Counted from the first letter of the stretch, positions 15,085 to 23,815 are shown. The stretch is 27,026 nucleotides of DNA from Campylobacteraceae bacterium (GCA_027026055.1 JALVPA010000170.1:1-27026); one strand, 5' to 3'. Program-made: numbers and translations. The notes: generated from the sequence alone by a model not told the origin.

Positions 15085-15734
15085 TGCAGTTCCGCGCAAA
15101 TCGCTTGCAACGTTTCGTTTACATATTCGTAATCGCTCAAGAGCCACTCCAAGGTCAACTCCGCCCCGTCGTGATAAAGCGGTGTTGCGGACTCGCGTTT
15201 GACGTTGATCAAAAACATCGGCGCCCACTCCAGCAGATGATCGTGCAAAAAGCCTTTTTGTATCTGCAGCAGCTCGCACACGCCCTCTTTGTCTTCCGCT
15301 TCGATCGCATTGAGCTCCGCTTGCGCGAGCATATACATAAACTCCAATTCCACCCCGATATGATCGGGGCTGACCACACGCGCTTTTTCAAGCTCCACTT
15401 TGAAATCGCACGCATCGTAAAGTTCGCTGACCGGGTTGCCGAAGCCGCTTTCGATCATCTGATCGTCACGCGTATAAAAAGTCTCGTAAGGCACGAGATG
15501 CAACAAAAACAAATTGGCGTAATCGACGTTGAGATATTGATCGGTCAAGGTGCGACGATCGAGTTCGGTGCGCTTTTGCCATGTTTTATAGTGCGGAAAC
15601 ATTCCCAAAATCGCTTCGTCTTTTTCTATCGCGTCCAAAAAAGCGTCGTCGACCTCTTTCATCATTAAACGCGAGGTGAGCGCATAAAGGGTCATGCGCT
15701 TTTGGGTGTCGTCTTTAAGCTTTTGCGTATCCAT
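15081..15734 (-). CDS. TorD/DmsD-family redox enzyme chaperone
   Basis: 217 residues, helical, cytoplasmic. The family core YANLFLLHLVPYETFYTRDD (72-91) matches the Y-LF----PYES-Y segment of TorD/DmsD proteins, followed by a helical half with HIGVELEFMYMLAQ and a C-terminal FL-dhLl-Wap motif. Such chaperones bind the twin-arginine signal peptide of a molybdoenzyme and hold it back until cofactor is inserted. The gene lies directly after the Tat-exported catalytic subunit, so that subunit is the obvious client. A hairpin in the 130-base gap separates them. Confidence 0.88.
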   Translation of the reverse strand: MDTQKLKDDTQKRMTLYALTSRLMMKEVDDAFLDAIEKDEAILGMFPHYKTWQKRTELDRRTLTDQYLNVDYANLFLLHLVPYETFYTRDDQMIESGFGNPVSELYDACDFKVELEKARVVSPDHIGVELEFMYMLAQAELNAIEAEDKEGVCELLQIQKGFLHDHLLEWAPMFLINVKRESATPLYHDGAELTLEWLLSDYEYVNETLQAICAELQ

Positions 15735-15837
15735 CCGTATCCTTCTTTAAAATAGCGATATCGATTTGTGACTATACCACTTTCAAAATAAATCGTCGAT
15801 AAGTAAAACATTTATTTGGAAAATCGTATAGAGAGTA

Positions 15838-15855
15838 TGCGACGTAAGCGTCGCA
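15838..15855 (-). terminator. GC-rich hairpin between catalytic subunit and torD-like gene
   Basis: TGCGACG (15838-15844) and CGTCGCA (15849-15855) form a perfect 7-bp stem with a 4-base loop, 9 bases past the catalytic subunit stop. The following bases are CT/AT-rich but lack a solid T run. It may be a partial terminator or an mRNA 3' stabiliser that sets lower expression of the maturation genes. Confidence 0.5.
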
Positions 15856-15864
15856 CTGCCGACA

Positions 15865-18800
15865 TCAGGCTTTGATATCGACGGAGTACGCTTTGAGCGT
15901 CAAAGGTACCGCAGGACGTTTGAGGTGTACGGGTCTTCTGAGTTTGTCACCCGGCGCCAACGGTCGGGTGAGTTTGTCTCTCCAAGCCTGATAAACTTTG
16001 AAGTTGTTCTCGTAATTGACCCAAATATCGCCGATTTGATCGTCCGGACCCGCTTTTTCGATGCGCACTTTTTGGTGCCATGCGTGGTTCCCCGCGATCG
16101 GATCGGGATGCGGTGCCGCAACGGCGTTTTGCCACGAACCGCTCAAACCGTCCCACCAGATGTTATCAAGGTCTTTGTTGAACTCTTTGAACTGCCAAGA
16201 GTCTCGGCGTTCTTGCATCCCTTTGTCCAAACCTTGCTTGGGCTTGAGCGTGCCCACTTTGCCGTCCATCGACATCTCGTAAAGCGGCGCGCCGAGTCCC
16301 ATAACGCCAAGCGTATGCTTAAACCCAGGAATCTCGACGGCGTTTTTGAGTTTCCAGCGACCCGCGTGGTGCGAACAAGAAAGCACACCCGGCATTTGCC
16401 CTTCGGTCGGTACCGCCATCGCGATGAAATAACCCGATTCGAGACCCGAAACGGTATCTTCGATCGTCACTTTGATCGCATCGCCGCGCTTGATACCGAG
16501 ACGCTTCGCATCCGCCGTGGAAATCCATACAGGGTTGTGGTTTTGTGAAATCTCCATCAAATGCTTGGAGTTGACCGAACGCGTATGGATGTTGTACGGC
16601 AAACGGAAAATCGTATTGAGCGCAAACTCGTTCTCTTTTTGCATAAAGTCGTGGTGTACCTGCGTGACAAGGTGTACCATCTCTTTGCGCTCTTTTTCGT
16701 TGCGCGGATAGATGGGCACCGCGTACTCGGGCCATTTCCACTCGGCGAACCACTTGGAGTAGAACTCCAACTTTCCACTCAAAGAGTGCCACCCCTGAAC
16801 GATCTTACCGTCCACTTCGACACCGATCGGTTTTTTGCCGCCGAAGACATGATCGTGTACCAAAAGCGTACCGAATTCGTCTTTTTCGACTTCGCTCTCG
16901 TCGAACTCGTGTCCGTGAGCGATGTACTTGTTGCCCACTTTTTTGAGCGGACGCTCTTGCGGTTTGTAGATATTGTCTTCGACCAGCCAAGTACCCATAT
17001 CTCGCATCATCTCGTAGTTGGGATACTTCGAGTTGGGATATTTGCGCTTTGCCGCTTCTCTTAGGTTGGGAATATGGTCGAACGCCGCTTGATACCACTC
17101 GGGGATCGTCACGGCACGGCTCGGGTCCTCTTTGGACGCCCAGAATTTGCGTACACCGAGACTTCCGTCGGGATCGACATGATGTACCATGATGTTTGCC
17201 CAGAACTCCACCTCTTCCCAGATCTCTCCGAGACCTGCCGCCATATGCGCTTCGAGTGTGGCGCGCGTGGGATCTTTGGGTTTCCAACCGTTCTTTTCGA
17301 GCGCTACGCGCAATGCGGGGTTTTTGAACGCCAAGATCTTCGCGGGCTTGGTCGGCTCGGAAGATTGGTCGTGACGCTCGCCGGCAAGTCCCACGGGCAA
17401 AACATAATCGCAGAACCAATTGGTCTCCGACCATGTCGGAGAGAGGTTAAAACTAAGCTCGACTTTATCTTCGCGTTTGAGCGCTTCGATCCAGCGGAAA
17501 CCGTCCGGATTGATCCAAACGGGGTTGTACATACGCGGTACCCACACCGCCAATTTTTCGGGTACTTGCAACCCTTTGGCGTTCCATTTTTTGCGCCATT
17601 CGTCATCCAACAACAAGTGCGGCAACAAGAAGCTCATCTCGTAAGAGCTAAGCGGATACTCGGGGGGCCATGCCAATTCGTTCCAAACGTCGACGCGCGG
17701 CGGACGTTTGCCCGCCACTGTTGCGGCATCCCCTTTACCGTTGACGGAGACGACATGCCAGTGGTGCATACCCGTACCGCCGATATCGCCTCTCAGCGCA
17801 CCTCGTAACGCAAGTGTCAAGAAGCCTGCTCTGGTGTTCATCCATCCGCCGCGGTGACCGATGGTACCGGAGCGCCAAAGGAAGGTTGCGATCTTGTCGC
17901 CCGCATCGATAAACATTTCGAAAAGTTCGTCGAGTTTGTGTTCGTAACCTTCGATACGACACTCTTTGACGACAAACTCTTTCGTATAAGGCGCATAGAG
18001 TTCTTTAAGCAACTCGACGAAACTTTCGTAGCTATCATCCTGCGGCATTTTGGAGATGTAGCCCTTGGAGACCATCAATGCCAATTGCTCTTTGTCTTTC
18101 ATCAACTGATCCCAGTTGACCCAATGCTTGACGAACGCGTGATTGATCAAATCGTTGCCGTTGCGATCTTTTTCGTGTACGATACGGTTGGCCAAGTAAA
18201 GGTAAAGCGCCGCTTCGGTACCGGGCCAAATCGGCAACCACAAATCGGCCATACCCGCGGAGTTGGACATACGCGGATCGATGACGACGAGTTTGGCGCC
18301 TTTGCGTCTGGCGTCGGCGATAAAGCCCGCCGATTGCTGGAAGTAGTGCCCCGCATCCGCCGCATGCGAAGATTGCAAGAAGATCAACTTCGCATTCGCC
18401 CAGTCCGGAGAGTTTCTATCGTCGTTCGCCCATTGAAGCGTACCTTGGCGCGCACCCGCCGAACAGATATTAGTGTGCGAATCGTATCCGTCACAACCCA
18501 TAGAGTGCGGGATACGGTGACCGAATCCGTTTTCGTTGGGACGTCCGACATGATACATAAAGAGCTTGCGAGACATCTCGTCGCCCGTTTTGAGCGTATC
18601 GTGGATCTTTTTGCCAATGGTCGCCATCGCCTCGTCCCATGTCGTACGGATCCACTTTCCTTCGCCGCGTTTGGAACCGGGCGCTCTTTTGAGAGGGAAA
18701 GGGATACGATCCGGGTCATACATTTGCGAAAGCGACGCGTACCCTTTCGCACAGTTGCGTCCGCGAGAACCGGCATGAAGCGGGTTGCCCATATACTTCT

Positions 18801-19215
18801 TGACGCGCAAATCTCTGGGGTTTTTGGTACGTTTGTACTCGCCCACTTCGACCCATGCCGTCAAACCGCACTGCGCCTCACAGTTGGAGCAGACGGTCGG
18901 TACGAGCATAAACTCGTTGACTTTGATACCGTCCGGGTTTTTCTCGTTTTGTACACCGTTACGCCCTACACCGCCGCGTTTCCAGTCGTTTCCGTCAAGC
19001 TCCTTGAAGCTGTCCCACTGCTCAAGCGGCGGGTAGAACGAAAGCGTTTTCGGCGTCGCCGTAAATCGGGTTTCTTCCGCTTCGGCGGGTGTTTCGGCTA
19101 CCGCTTTGAAAACGCCCGTAGCGAGCGTCGCACCCGCGACGGTATAGGCGGTACCTTTCAAAAAGCTACGTCGACTCTCTACGAAAGTCGGTTGTTCTCG
19201 ATTCATTTTTGTCAT
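15865..19215 (-). CDS. Tat-exported molybdopterin oxidoreductase, catalytic subunit
   Basis: 1116 residues from ATG at 19215 with AAGGAGG 6 bases upstream. The Tat signal RRSFLKG is at 15-21, so the enzyme is periplasmic. An N-terminal [4Fe-4S] site has Cys109, 112, 116 and 155 (CSNCEAQC, then NCAKG). The DMSO reductase fold follows; Cys251 in DSHTNICSAGAR is the likely Mo ligand. A C-terminal cofactor-binding domain includes SCSHHAGRW. It is longer than PsrA/PhsA (about 750-800) and SoeA (about 950, not Tat-exported). With an Fe-S and an NrfD subunit it makes a quinone-linked complex. Sulfur-compound, arsenite/arsenate or other substrates remain possible; I cannot assign one. Confidence 0.92.
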   Translation of the reverse strand: MTKMNREQPTFVESRRSFLKGTAYTVAGATLATGVFKAVAETPAEAEETRFTATPKTLSFYPPLEQWDSFKELDGNDWKRGGVGRNGVQNEKNPDGIKVNEFMLVPTVCSNCEAQCGLTAWVEVGEYKRTKNPRDLRVKKYMGNPLHAGSRGRNCAKGYASLSQMYDPDRIPFPLKRAPGSKRGEGKWIRTTWDEAMATIGKKIHDTLKTGDEMSRKLFMYHVGRPNENGFGHRIPHSMGCDGYDSHTNICSAGARQGTLQWANDDRNSPDWANAKLIFLQSSHAADAGHYFQQSAGFIADARRKGAKLVVIDPRMSNSAGMADLWLPIWPGTEAALYLYLANRIVHEKDRNGNDLINHAFVKHWVNWDQLMKDKEQLALMVSKGYISKMPQDDSYESFVELLKELYAPYTKEFVVKECRIEGYEHKLDELFEMFIDAGDKIATFLWRSGTIGHRGGWMNTRAGFLTLALRGALRGDIGGTGMHHWHVVSVNGKGDAATVAGKRPPRVDVWNELAWPPEYPLSSYEMSFLLPHLLLDDEWRKKWNAKGLQVPEKLAVWVPRMYNPVWINPDGFRWIEALKREDKVELSFNLSPTWSETNWFCDYVLPVGLAGERHDQSSEPTKPAKILAFKNPALRVALEKNGWKPKDPTRATLEAHMAAGLGEIWEEVEFWANIMVHHVDPDGSLGVRKFWASKEDPSRAVTIPEWYQAAFDHIPNLREAAKRKYPNSKYPNYEMMRDMGTWLVEDNIYKPQERPLKKVGNKYIAHGHEFDESEVEKDEFGTLLVHDHVFGGKKPIGVEVDGKIVQGWHSLSGKLEFYSKWFAEWKWPEYAVPIYPRNEKERKEMVHLVTQVHHDFMQKENEFALNTIFRLPYNIHTRSVNSKHLMEISQNHNPVWISTADAKRLGIKRGDAIKVTIEDTVSGLESGYFIAMAVPTEGQMPGVLSCSHHAGRWKLKNAVEIPGFKHTLGVMGLGAPLYEMSMDGKVGTLKPKQGLDKGMQERRDSWQFKEFNKDLDNIWWDGLSGSWQNAVAAPHPDPIAGNHAWHQKVRIEKAGPDDQIGDIWVNYENNFKVYQAWRDKLTRPLAPGDKLRRPVHLKRPAVPLTLKAYSVDIKA

Positions 19216-19226
19216 TCTCGTCCTCC

Positions 19227-20174
19227 TTAGCTGAGCGGTAACATTTGCGGAATTTTAAGCCATACGTCTTTTGCCATAAAAAGACCGATCAAAGCCAACA
19301 ATGCGGCAAAACGCAACAACGTTTTGTTGTCGCTTTTCATCGTACCGATCGCGATGAAAAAAGGTGCGACAAAACCGATCAACATCCCCGCCCAAAACTC
19401 CGTATTGTATTCGCCGCCGGCGTGTACATACGCCAACGTCGCTTCGGCTTCGGCGGATTTGAAAGAGAAGAAATACTCCCCCATATACATCATGAAGCTA
19501 AAGAATGTCGAAATCGCCAAAACCAACGCCAAATCGCGGCGCGCACCTTCGCTCCATTTGTCAGAAACGAAAACGAGCCCGGCGGCACCCGCCATCAGAG
19601 CCGCCCACATCATCTGCATCAATTCCGCGGGCGTTTGCCACAACTCGCGTGCCGCGGATTCCGCCATGATGATCGCGGTATAAAGCGTAACGGGCACGGC
19701 AAGTACGACCGCGACGGGAAAGATTTTGTCATATAGCGCCGATTTTTCTCTGGCAAGGTTCGCCAATTTACAATTTTTGCGCACATTGGGATGCGCCTCG
19801 AAAAAACCGATGACCGCCATAATGGAAATCAACAACGTAAAGAGCGACGCCATCCACGCACCCACCGTGATCGCGGAGGTCCAGTGCGGATGCAAGAAGA
19901 TATTGATCATGCGATAAGGTTGATGCAAATCGGTCAACGTAAAGAGCAAAAAGATGTTCAAAAAGACGAACGAAATAAGTGGCATCGTCCAGCGAATACC
20001 GGGCAGTTCCTCTTTTTTGTGTCTCCAGAGCAAAAAGGCGCCGACCAAAACCACACCGGTACCGACCGATTTCGCCCACATGTTGAGCGTAATCATCCAT
20101 CCCCAGATGATACCGGGAAGCGCGACATCCAACGTCACAATCGCTTGTGTTGCACTAACTGTATGTTCTACCAT
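19227..20174 (-). CDS. NrfD/PsrC-type membrane subunit
   Basis: 315 residues with about eight transmembrane helices and short loops, matching the NrfD family that anchors DMSO reductase-type complexes and exchanges electrons with the menaquinone pool. The N-terminal segment PGIIWGWMITLNMWAKSVGT and the next block, LISFVFLNIFLLFTLTDLHQ, followed by PYRMINIFLHPHWTS, are typical of the family. Start ATG at 20174 with GGAGGT 9 bases upstream, overlapping the end of the ferredoxin subunit gene region. No haem ligands are evident. It lies between the Fe-S and catalytic subunit genes. Confidence 0.92.
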   Translation of the reverse strand: MVEHTVSATQAIVTLDVALPGIIWGWMITLNMWAKSVGTGVVLVGAFLLWRHKKEELPGIRWTMPLISFVFLNIFLLFTLTDLHQPYRMINIFLHPHWTSAITVGAWMASLFTLLISIMAVIGFFEAHPNVRKNCKLANLAREKSALYDKIFPVAVVLAVPVTLYTAIIMAESAARELWQTPAELMQMMWAALMAGAAGLVFVSDKWSEGARRDLALVLAISTFFSFMMYMGEYFFSFKSAEAEATLAYVHAGGEYNTEFWAGMLIGFVAPFFIAIGTMKSDNKTLLRFAALLALIGLFMAKDVWLKIPQMLPLS

Positions 20175-20176
20175 TT

Positions 20177-20929
20177 TCAGTGACCTCCCTCTGCTTCATG
20201 TGCGCCTTCGGACGCGAAGTCCATCATGCTTTTGTTGTCGAGCTCTTCATGCGACTCGAACGGTTTCAAGAATCTGTCGATCACGCCGTGATTGGGATCG
20301 CCGACATGCTCCAGGTGCGTGATGTTGTTGAAAAGGTTGTAACCTTCGAGACGCTGTTGCGCCAACGGATCGAGCGTTTGCGTACCGCCGCCCACATAGA
20401 AGTGTTTGGGGTTGGTATGTTTTTCCGGTTTGCGCACCTGTACCGCCCCTTGATGCTCCATAATGTAGCGAGAGATGTGGCTCGACTCGTCTTCGATATC
20501 GCCGAAGATGTTGGCTTGAACGGGACAGATGACCACACACGCAGGCATCATTCCGCTTTCGATTCTATGCGCGCAGTAGGTACATTTGTCCGCCGTATTG
20601 GTTTCGGGATCCATATAGATGGCGCCGTAAGGACACGCCATCATACATCCCGCACATCCGATACAGCGTTCGTTGTCTATATTGACGATACCGTTTTCGA
20701 GATAATGCAACGCCGAGACGGGACAGATACGCTCGCACGGTGCATTTTCGCAGTGGTTACAACGCAACGGCGTAAACGATCTGCTGGTTTCGGGGAACGT
20801 ACCTATATCTATATATTTGACGCGAAGACGCCAAGAACCGAGTGGAACTTCGTTTTCCACTTTACATGCGATCTCGCAACCCTTACACCCCATACAGAGG
20901 TTCAGGTCGACCAAGAAACCGAGTTTCAT
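20177..20929 (-). CDS. Four-cluster ferredoxin subunit of the molybdoenzyme
   Basis: 250 residues, start ATG at 20929 with AAGGAGG. Four Cys sets are visible: CMGCKGCEIAC (12-22), CNHCENAPCERICP, CIGCAGCMMACP and CTYCAHRIESGMMPACVVICP. This is the PsrB/DmsB/TtrB pattern that carries electrons between the NrfD subunit and the catalytic subunit. There is no signal peptide; such subunits usually travel through Tat with the catalytic partner. A C-terminal tail of about 80 residues, His- and Glu-rich at the end, is longer than usual. First gene of the operon. Confidence 0.93.
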   Translation of the reverse strand: MKLGFLVDLNLCMGCKGCEIACKVENEVPLGSWRLRVKYIDIGTFPETSRSFTPLRCNHCENAPCERICPVSALHYLENGIVNIDNERCIGCAGCMMACPYGAIYMDPETNTADKCTYCAHRIESGMMPACVVICPVQANIFGDIEDESSHISRYIMEHQGAVQVRKPEKHTNPKHFYVGGGTQTLDPLAQQRLEGYNLFNNITHLEHVGDPNHGVIDRFLKPFESHEELDNKSMMDFASEGAHEAEGGH

Positions 20930-20941
20930 ATGTCCTCCTTG

Positions 20942-21018
20942 TAAAATTGTCGGTATATAGACTTAATCTCTCCGCCCGGGTGCATGAGAATAAGTTTATA
21001 TAATACAAGACAATTTTA
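20942..21018. promoter_or_regulatory. Spaced 10-bp inverted repeat upstream of molybdoenzyme operon
   Basis: TAAAATTGTC (20942-20951) and its exact reverse complement GACAATTTTA (21009-21018) flank 57 bases that contain the palindrome CCCGGG and AT-rich hexamers usable as -10 elements on the - strand (TATATA at 20954-20959, TATTAT at 21000-21005). The inner arm lies just before the ribosome site. This 262-base gap (20930-21191) must hold the operon promoter; which hexamer is used cannot be decided. Confidence 0.4.
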
Positions 21019-21191
21019 ATATATAAAGCGTTAAGTTCCAATAAGAAAAAAAGAAAATCGATAAATTTGCACCGAATTACGAAAAATCGTATCAATTCCC
21101 AAAAATTCGAGAAGTTGGTTCAATCCTTTTCATCAACGAAATAAATTTACCGTATTATCGTCATACACTAAAGAGAAAATCCGTATTCGAT

Positions 21192-22244
21192 TCAATTCTC
21201 TCGCTTGGTTCGATATCGTATCGTAAAAACCGAACCCTTTCCGGGCTCGCTTTCGATATCGAGCGCAAAGCCGTGCAGCTTGACGATCGTTTTGACGATG
21301 GCAAGTCCAAGTCCCATCGAATTGTCCCACGTATGCGTACCGGAGCGATAAAACTTTTTGGTGATTTTGGAGAGATCTTTGGCATCGATACCCATACCGT
21401 AATCACGTACGAAAAGCGCTTCGGAATCGATGACGACATCGACATCCTCTTTCGAATATTTCAATGCGTTTTCAATCAGGTTCTTAATCAGCGTCTCCAT
21501 CAATGTGCGATCGGCATCGATATGGCACGATTCACCCGAAATGCGCACCTTTCTGCCTTTGTATTTCTCTTCGAGAGCATGCGCCGCCTCTTCGGTCAAA
21601 CGGAAGATGTCGATACGACTCGTATGGAGTATCGTTTCGCCGCTTTCGAATTTGTTCCATAAAACCAACCGTTTGAGTATCTCTTCTATCTTCAATGCAT
21701 TGCGACGGATTTTGGCCAAAAACTTTTCACGCAGTGCGGAAGGAAGGTCGGGTTCTTCTTGCAAAGTTTGCGCATATCCCGTGATGGCGGCGATAGGATT
21801 GCGAAACTCGTGCGCGATCGCCGAAATCATATCGGCGCGTTGACGATTTTTAAGTTTGAGTTTGGCGGTGTAGCGTTTTTTCGTCGCTTCGCGTTTGCGC
21901 GCTTTTTTCAATACGCGTTTCAAGCGACGGGACAAGTCGGCCGTCTCGCGTGTTTGGGCACGAAACGCTTCCTCTTTCTCTTCGGCTTTTTCGAAATCGG
22001 AAAGATAGCGTTCGATAGCCTTAATCTGCGCTACGACCTTCTCTGCACCGTAATAGATTGCAAGCAACATAAAAAGTCCCGCCAATACGATAAAAAAGAC
22101 CATATCCGCAAAAGCGATTTCGTTCTTTGAAAAAAGATAAAGAAAATAGAGCGTAAGTACGCATAAGAAAATCACGACACCGCCCATACGCAGCATGATA
22201 TAGGAAACGAAACTGGGACGTTTCTTTTTATCGAAAAGTCCCAC
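21192..22244 (-). CDS. Membrane-bound sensor histidine kinase
   Basis: 350 residues from a GTG at 22244 with AAGGAG 6 bases upstream, formed partly from the dapE stop. Two transmembrane segments (about 20-38 and 47-65) are separated by only a few residues, so there is almost no periplasmic sensor. A long basic coiled coil follows. The phosphorylated His is His145 in AIAHEFRNPIAAI. N box NLIENALKYS, G1 DYGMGI and G2 GLGLAI are intact, so it should be active. No response regulator gene is adjacent. Short-loop kinases often sense the membrane or an intracellular cue. Probably co-transcribed with dapE. Confidence 0.93.
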   Translation of the reverse strand: MGLFDKKKRPSFVSYIMLRMGGVVIFLCVLTLYFLYLFSKNEIAFADMVFFIVLAGLFMLLAIYYGAEKVVAQIKAIERYLSDFEKAEEKEEAFRAQTRETADLSRRLKRVLKKARKREATKKRYTAKLKLKNRQRADMISAIAHEFRNPIAAITGYAQTLQEEPDLPSALREKFLAKIRRNALKIEEILKRLVLWNKFESGETILHTSRIDIFRLTEEAAHALEEKYKGRKVRISGESCHIDADRTLMETLIKNLIENALKYSKEDVDVVIDSEALFVRDYGMGIDAKDLSKITKKFYRSGTHTWDNSMGLGLAIVKTIVKLHGFALDIESEPGKGSVFTIRYRTKREN

Positions 22245-22254
22245 TCGATACTCC

Positions 22255-23349
22255 TTAGAAGCGACGAATCGTCTCGTAAAAGATCTCGTAGAGCGCTTCG
22301 ACTTCGGCTATGGTCGTGTATTCGTTCGGGGCGTGTATCGTGTCGTTTCGTACGCCGAACTCTATCGTATCGATACCGTACGCTCCCATAAAACGCGCAT
22401 CGCTCGTGCCGCCCGCCGTAGAGTATTTCGGTCGTATTCCCGTCACTTTTTCGATCGCATCGCCTAATTTTCGTACGACATAGGCATCGCGATCGGTTAC
22501 GAAAGGAAACGACCCCTGCGTCAATTCGAGCGTATGCTCGACATCTCCAAAAACTTCTTCGATATGGCAACGTACGTCGTCTACGGTCGTCGCAGTGGAG
22601 TTTCTCACATTGAACATGATTTTCAATTCTCCGGGCGTGACGTTGGTCACTTCCATGCCGCCGCGGATATCGGTGATCACGATTTGCGAAGGCGCGAAAT
22701 TTTCGTCGCCGTCGTCCAAACGAATCCCTGCCAGTCGTGTAAGCCGCGAAGCACAGCTATGTACAGGGTTATCCGCTTTTTCGGGATAGGCGGCATGGCC
22801 TTGTTTACCTTTAATGCGCAACACTCCGTTGATCGAACCGCGGCGACCGATCTTGATCGCATCACCGAAACGCGTTTCGCAAGTCGGTTCGGCAACGATA
22901 CAATGCTGCGGCAACATTCCGATTGCTTTAAGGTGCTCAAGCATATATTGCGTACCGTAGAGCGCATCGCCTTCTTCGTCCGATGTGAGCAACAGAGACA
23001 ATCTGCCCCGAAACTGCGCCGTCTCCTTGCAAGCCTGTACGAACGCCGCCACACCGCTTTTCATATCCTGTGCTCCTCGAGCATAGATCTTTCCTTTTTC
23101 GATACGCGGTACGAACGGATCGCTATGCCATCCTTCACCCGGCGGCACCACATCGACATGGCCCGCAAAACAAAGATGCTCTCCTTCGCCGAACTTTTTC
23201 GTCAAAAAAAGGTTTTTCACACCGCTTTTGTTGTGCCAAATCGCTTCGTAGTCGGAAAGATATTCGGCGACAAACGCAAGCGACCCCGCATCATCGGGAG
23301 TGATCGACTTGTAAGAGAGCAGTTTGATAAAGAGATCGACGACTTCCAT
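22255..23349 (-). CDS. dapE: Succinyl-diaminopimelate desuccinylase
   Basis: 364 residues, an M20-family metallopeptidase of normal DapE length. Metal-binding residues are seen in GHVDVVPPG (His64, with catalytic Asp66), GAQDMKSG (Asp95), TSDEEG (catalytic Glu125 and metal ligand Glu126) and the late HAPNEY motif. GTSDARF and the GHAAYP dimer-loop motif favour DapE over ArgE. It produces LL-diaminopimelate from N-succinyl-DAP for lysine and peptidoglycan synthesis in the cytoplasm. It starts 8 bases after the rhodanese stop and ends 10 bases before the kinase start, so the three form one transcript. Confidence 0.94.
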   Translation of the reverse strand: MEVVDLFIKLLSYKSITPDDAGSLAFVAEYLSDYEAIWHNKSGVKNLFLTKKFGEGEHLCFAGHVDVVPPGEGWHSDPFVPRIEKGKIYARGAQDMKSGVAAFVQACKETAQFRGRLSLLLTSDEEGDALYGTQYMLEHLKAIGMLPQHCIVAEPTCETRFGDAIKIGRRGSINGVLRIKGKQGHAAYPEKADNPVHSCASRLTRLAGIRLDDGDENFAPSQIVITDIRGGMEVTNVTPGELKIMFNVRNSTATTVDDVRCHIEEVFGDVEHTLELTQGSFPFVTDRDAYVVRKLGDAIEKVTGIRPKYSTAGGTSDARFMGAYGIDTIEFGVRNDTIHAPNEYTTIAEVEALYEIFYETIRRF

Positions 23350-23357
23350 AAAATACG

Positions 23358-23702
23358 TTATCTCTCTATCTCGCCGCCGTAGGTTACGATACCGCCCGCA
23401 TGGTTGATGGCGCCTTGCATACCGTTACTTTTGAAGATATGCTGCACTTGACCGCTTCTGCTCCCCGTACGGCATGTAAAGATAACCTTTTTGTCTTTAT
23501 ACTCGTCCAAAAATTCTTGCGCCCACTGTTGAAACATCGACGTGGGTTTGAGCATATCGACCCCTTTAATATGCCCCATATCGTACTCCATCTGCTCGCG
23601 GACATCCACAAGCAAAAAGTCGACTTCACCTCTTTCGCGCGCTTCAAGCAGTTGTTCGAGTTCTTCGGAAAATACGTTTTCTTTGGCAAGCGTCTCTTGC
23701 AT
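23358..23702 (-). CDS. Single-domain rhodanese-like sulfurtransferase
   Basis: 114 residues from ATG at 23702, placed by AAAGGA upstream; 7 further codons are open but lack such a site. The rhodanese fold is clear: LLVDVREQMEYDMGHIKGV then the active loop CRTGSRS with Cys77. The protein is cytoplasmic and should carry a persulfide or detoxify cyanide/sulfide-related compounds; the partner is unknown. First gene of the rhodanese-dapE-kinase transcript, in a region with an FTR-type protein just upstream. Confidence 0.9.
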   Translation of the reverse strand: MQETLAKENVFSEELEQLLEARERGEVDFLLVDVREQMEYDMGHIKGVDMLKPTSMFQQWAQEFLDEYKDKKVIFTCRTGSRSGQVQHIFKSNGMQGAINHAGGIVTYGGEIER

Positions 23703-23718
23703 AAGCCGTCCTTTGTAC

Positions 23719-23735
23719 CGCAATCGTACATTGCG
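23719..23735 (-). promoter_or_regulatory. Hairpin in the rhodanese leader
   Basis: CGCAAT (23719-23724) and ATTGCG (23730-23735) form a perfect 6-bp inverted repeat with a 5-base spacer, between the -10 element and the ribosome site of the rhodanese gene. It could be an operator or an mRNA hairpin limiting translation. Confidence 0.4.
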
Positions 23736-23767
23736 AATGATAATATACCTTAAAAAAAAAGCGCCGT

Positions 23768-23773
23768 ATTATA
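23768..23773 (-). promoter_or_regulatory. Extended -10 promoter for rhodanese-dapE-kinase
   Basis: On the - strand TGGTATAAT is a full extended -10 element, followed by a T-run. It lies in the 113-base gap after the FTR-type gene and gives a leader of about 60 bases. Confidence 0.65.
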
Positions 23774-23815
23774 CCAGTGCAACATTAAAGAGGTTCTACG
23801 CGTACCAAATCGGTT

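Noticed and set aside
15085..15279. Upstream extension of the Fe-S/zinc-ribbon protein
   Set aside because: The extra 65 residues lie inside the TorD-like gene, are Arg-rich, and the ATG at 15084 has the typical ATGA overlap.
17854..19230. 458-codon open frame on the + strand
   Set aside because: It lies antisense to the catalytic subunit gene, has no ribosome site or recognisable domain, and reads like an Arg-rich shadow of a strongly coded gene.
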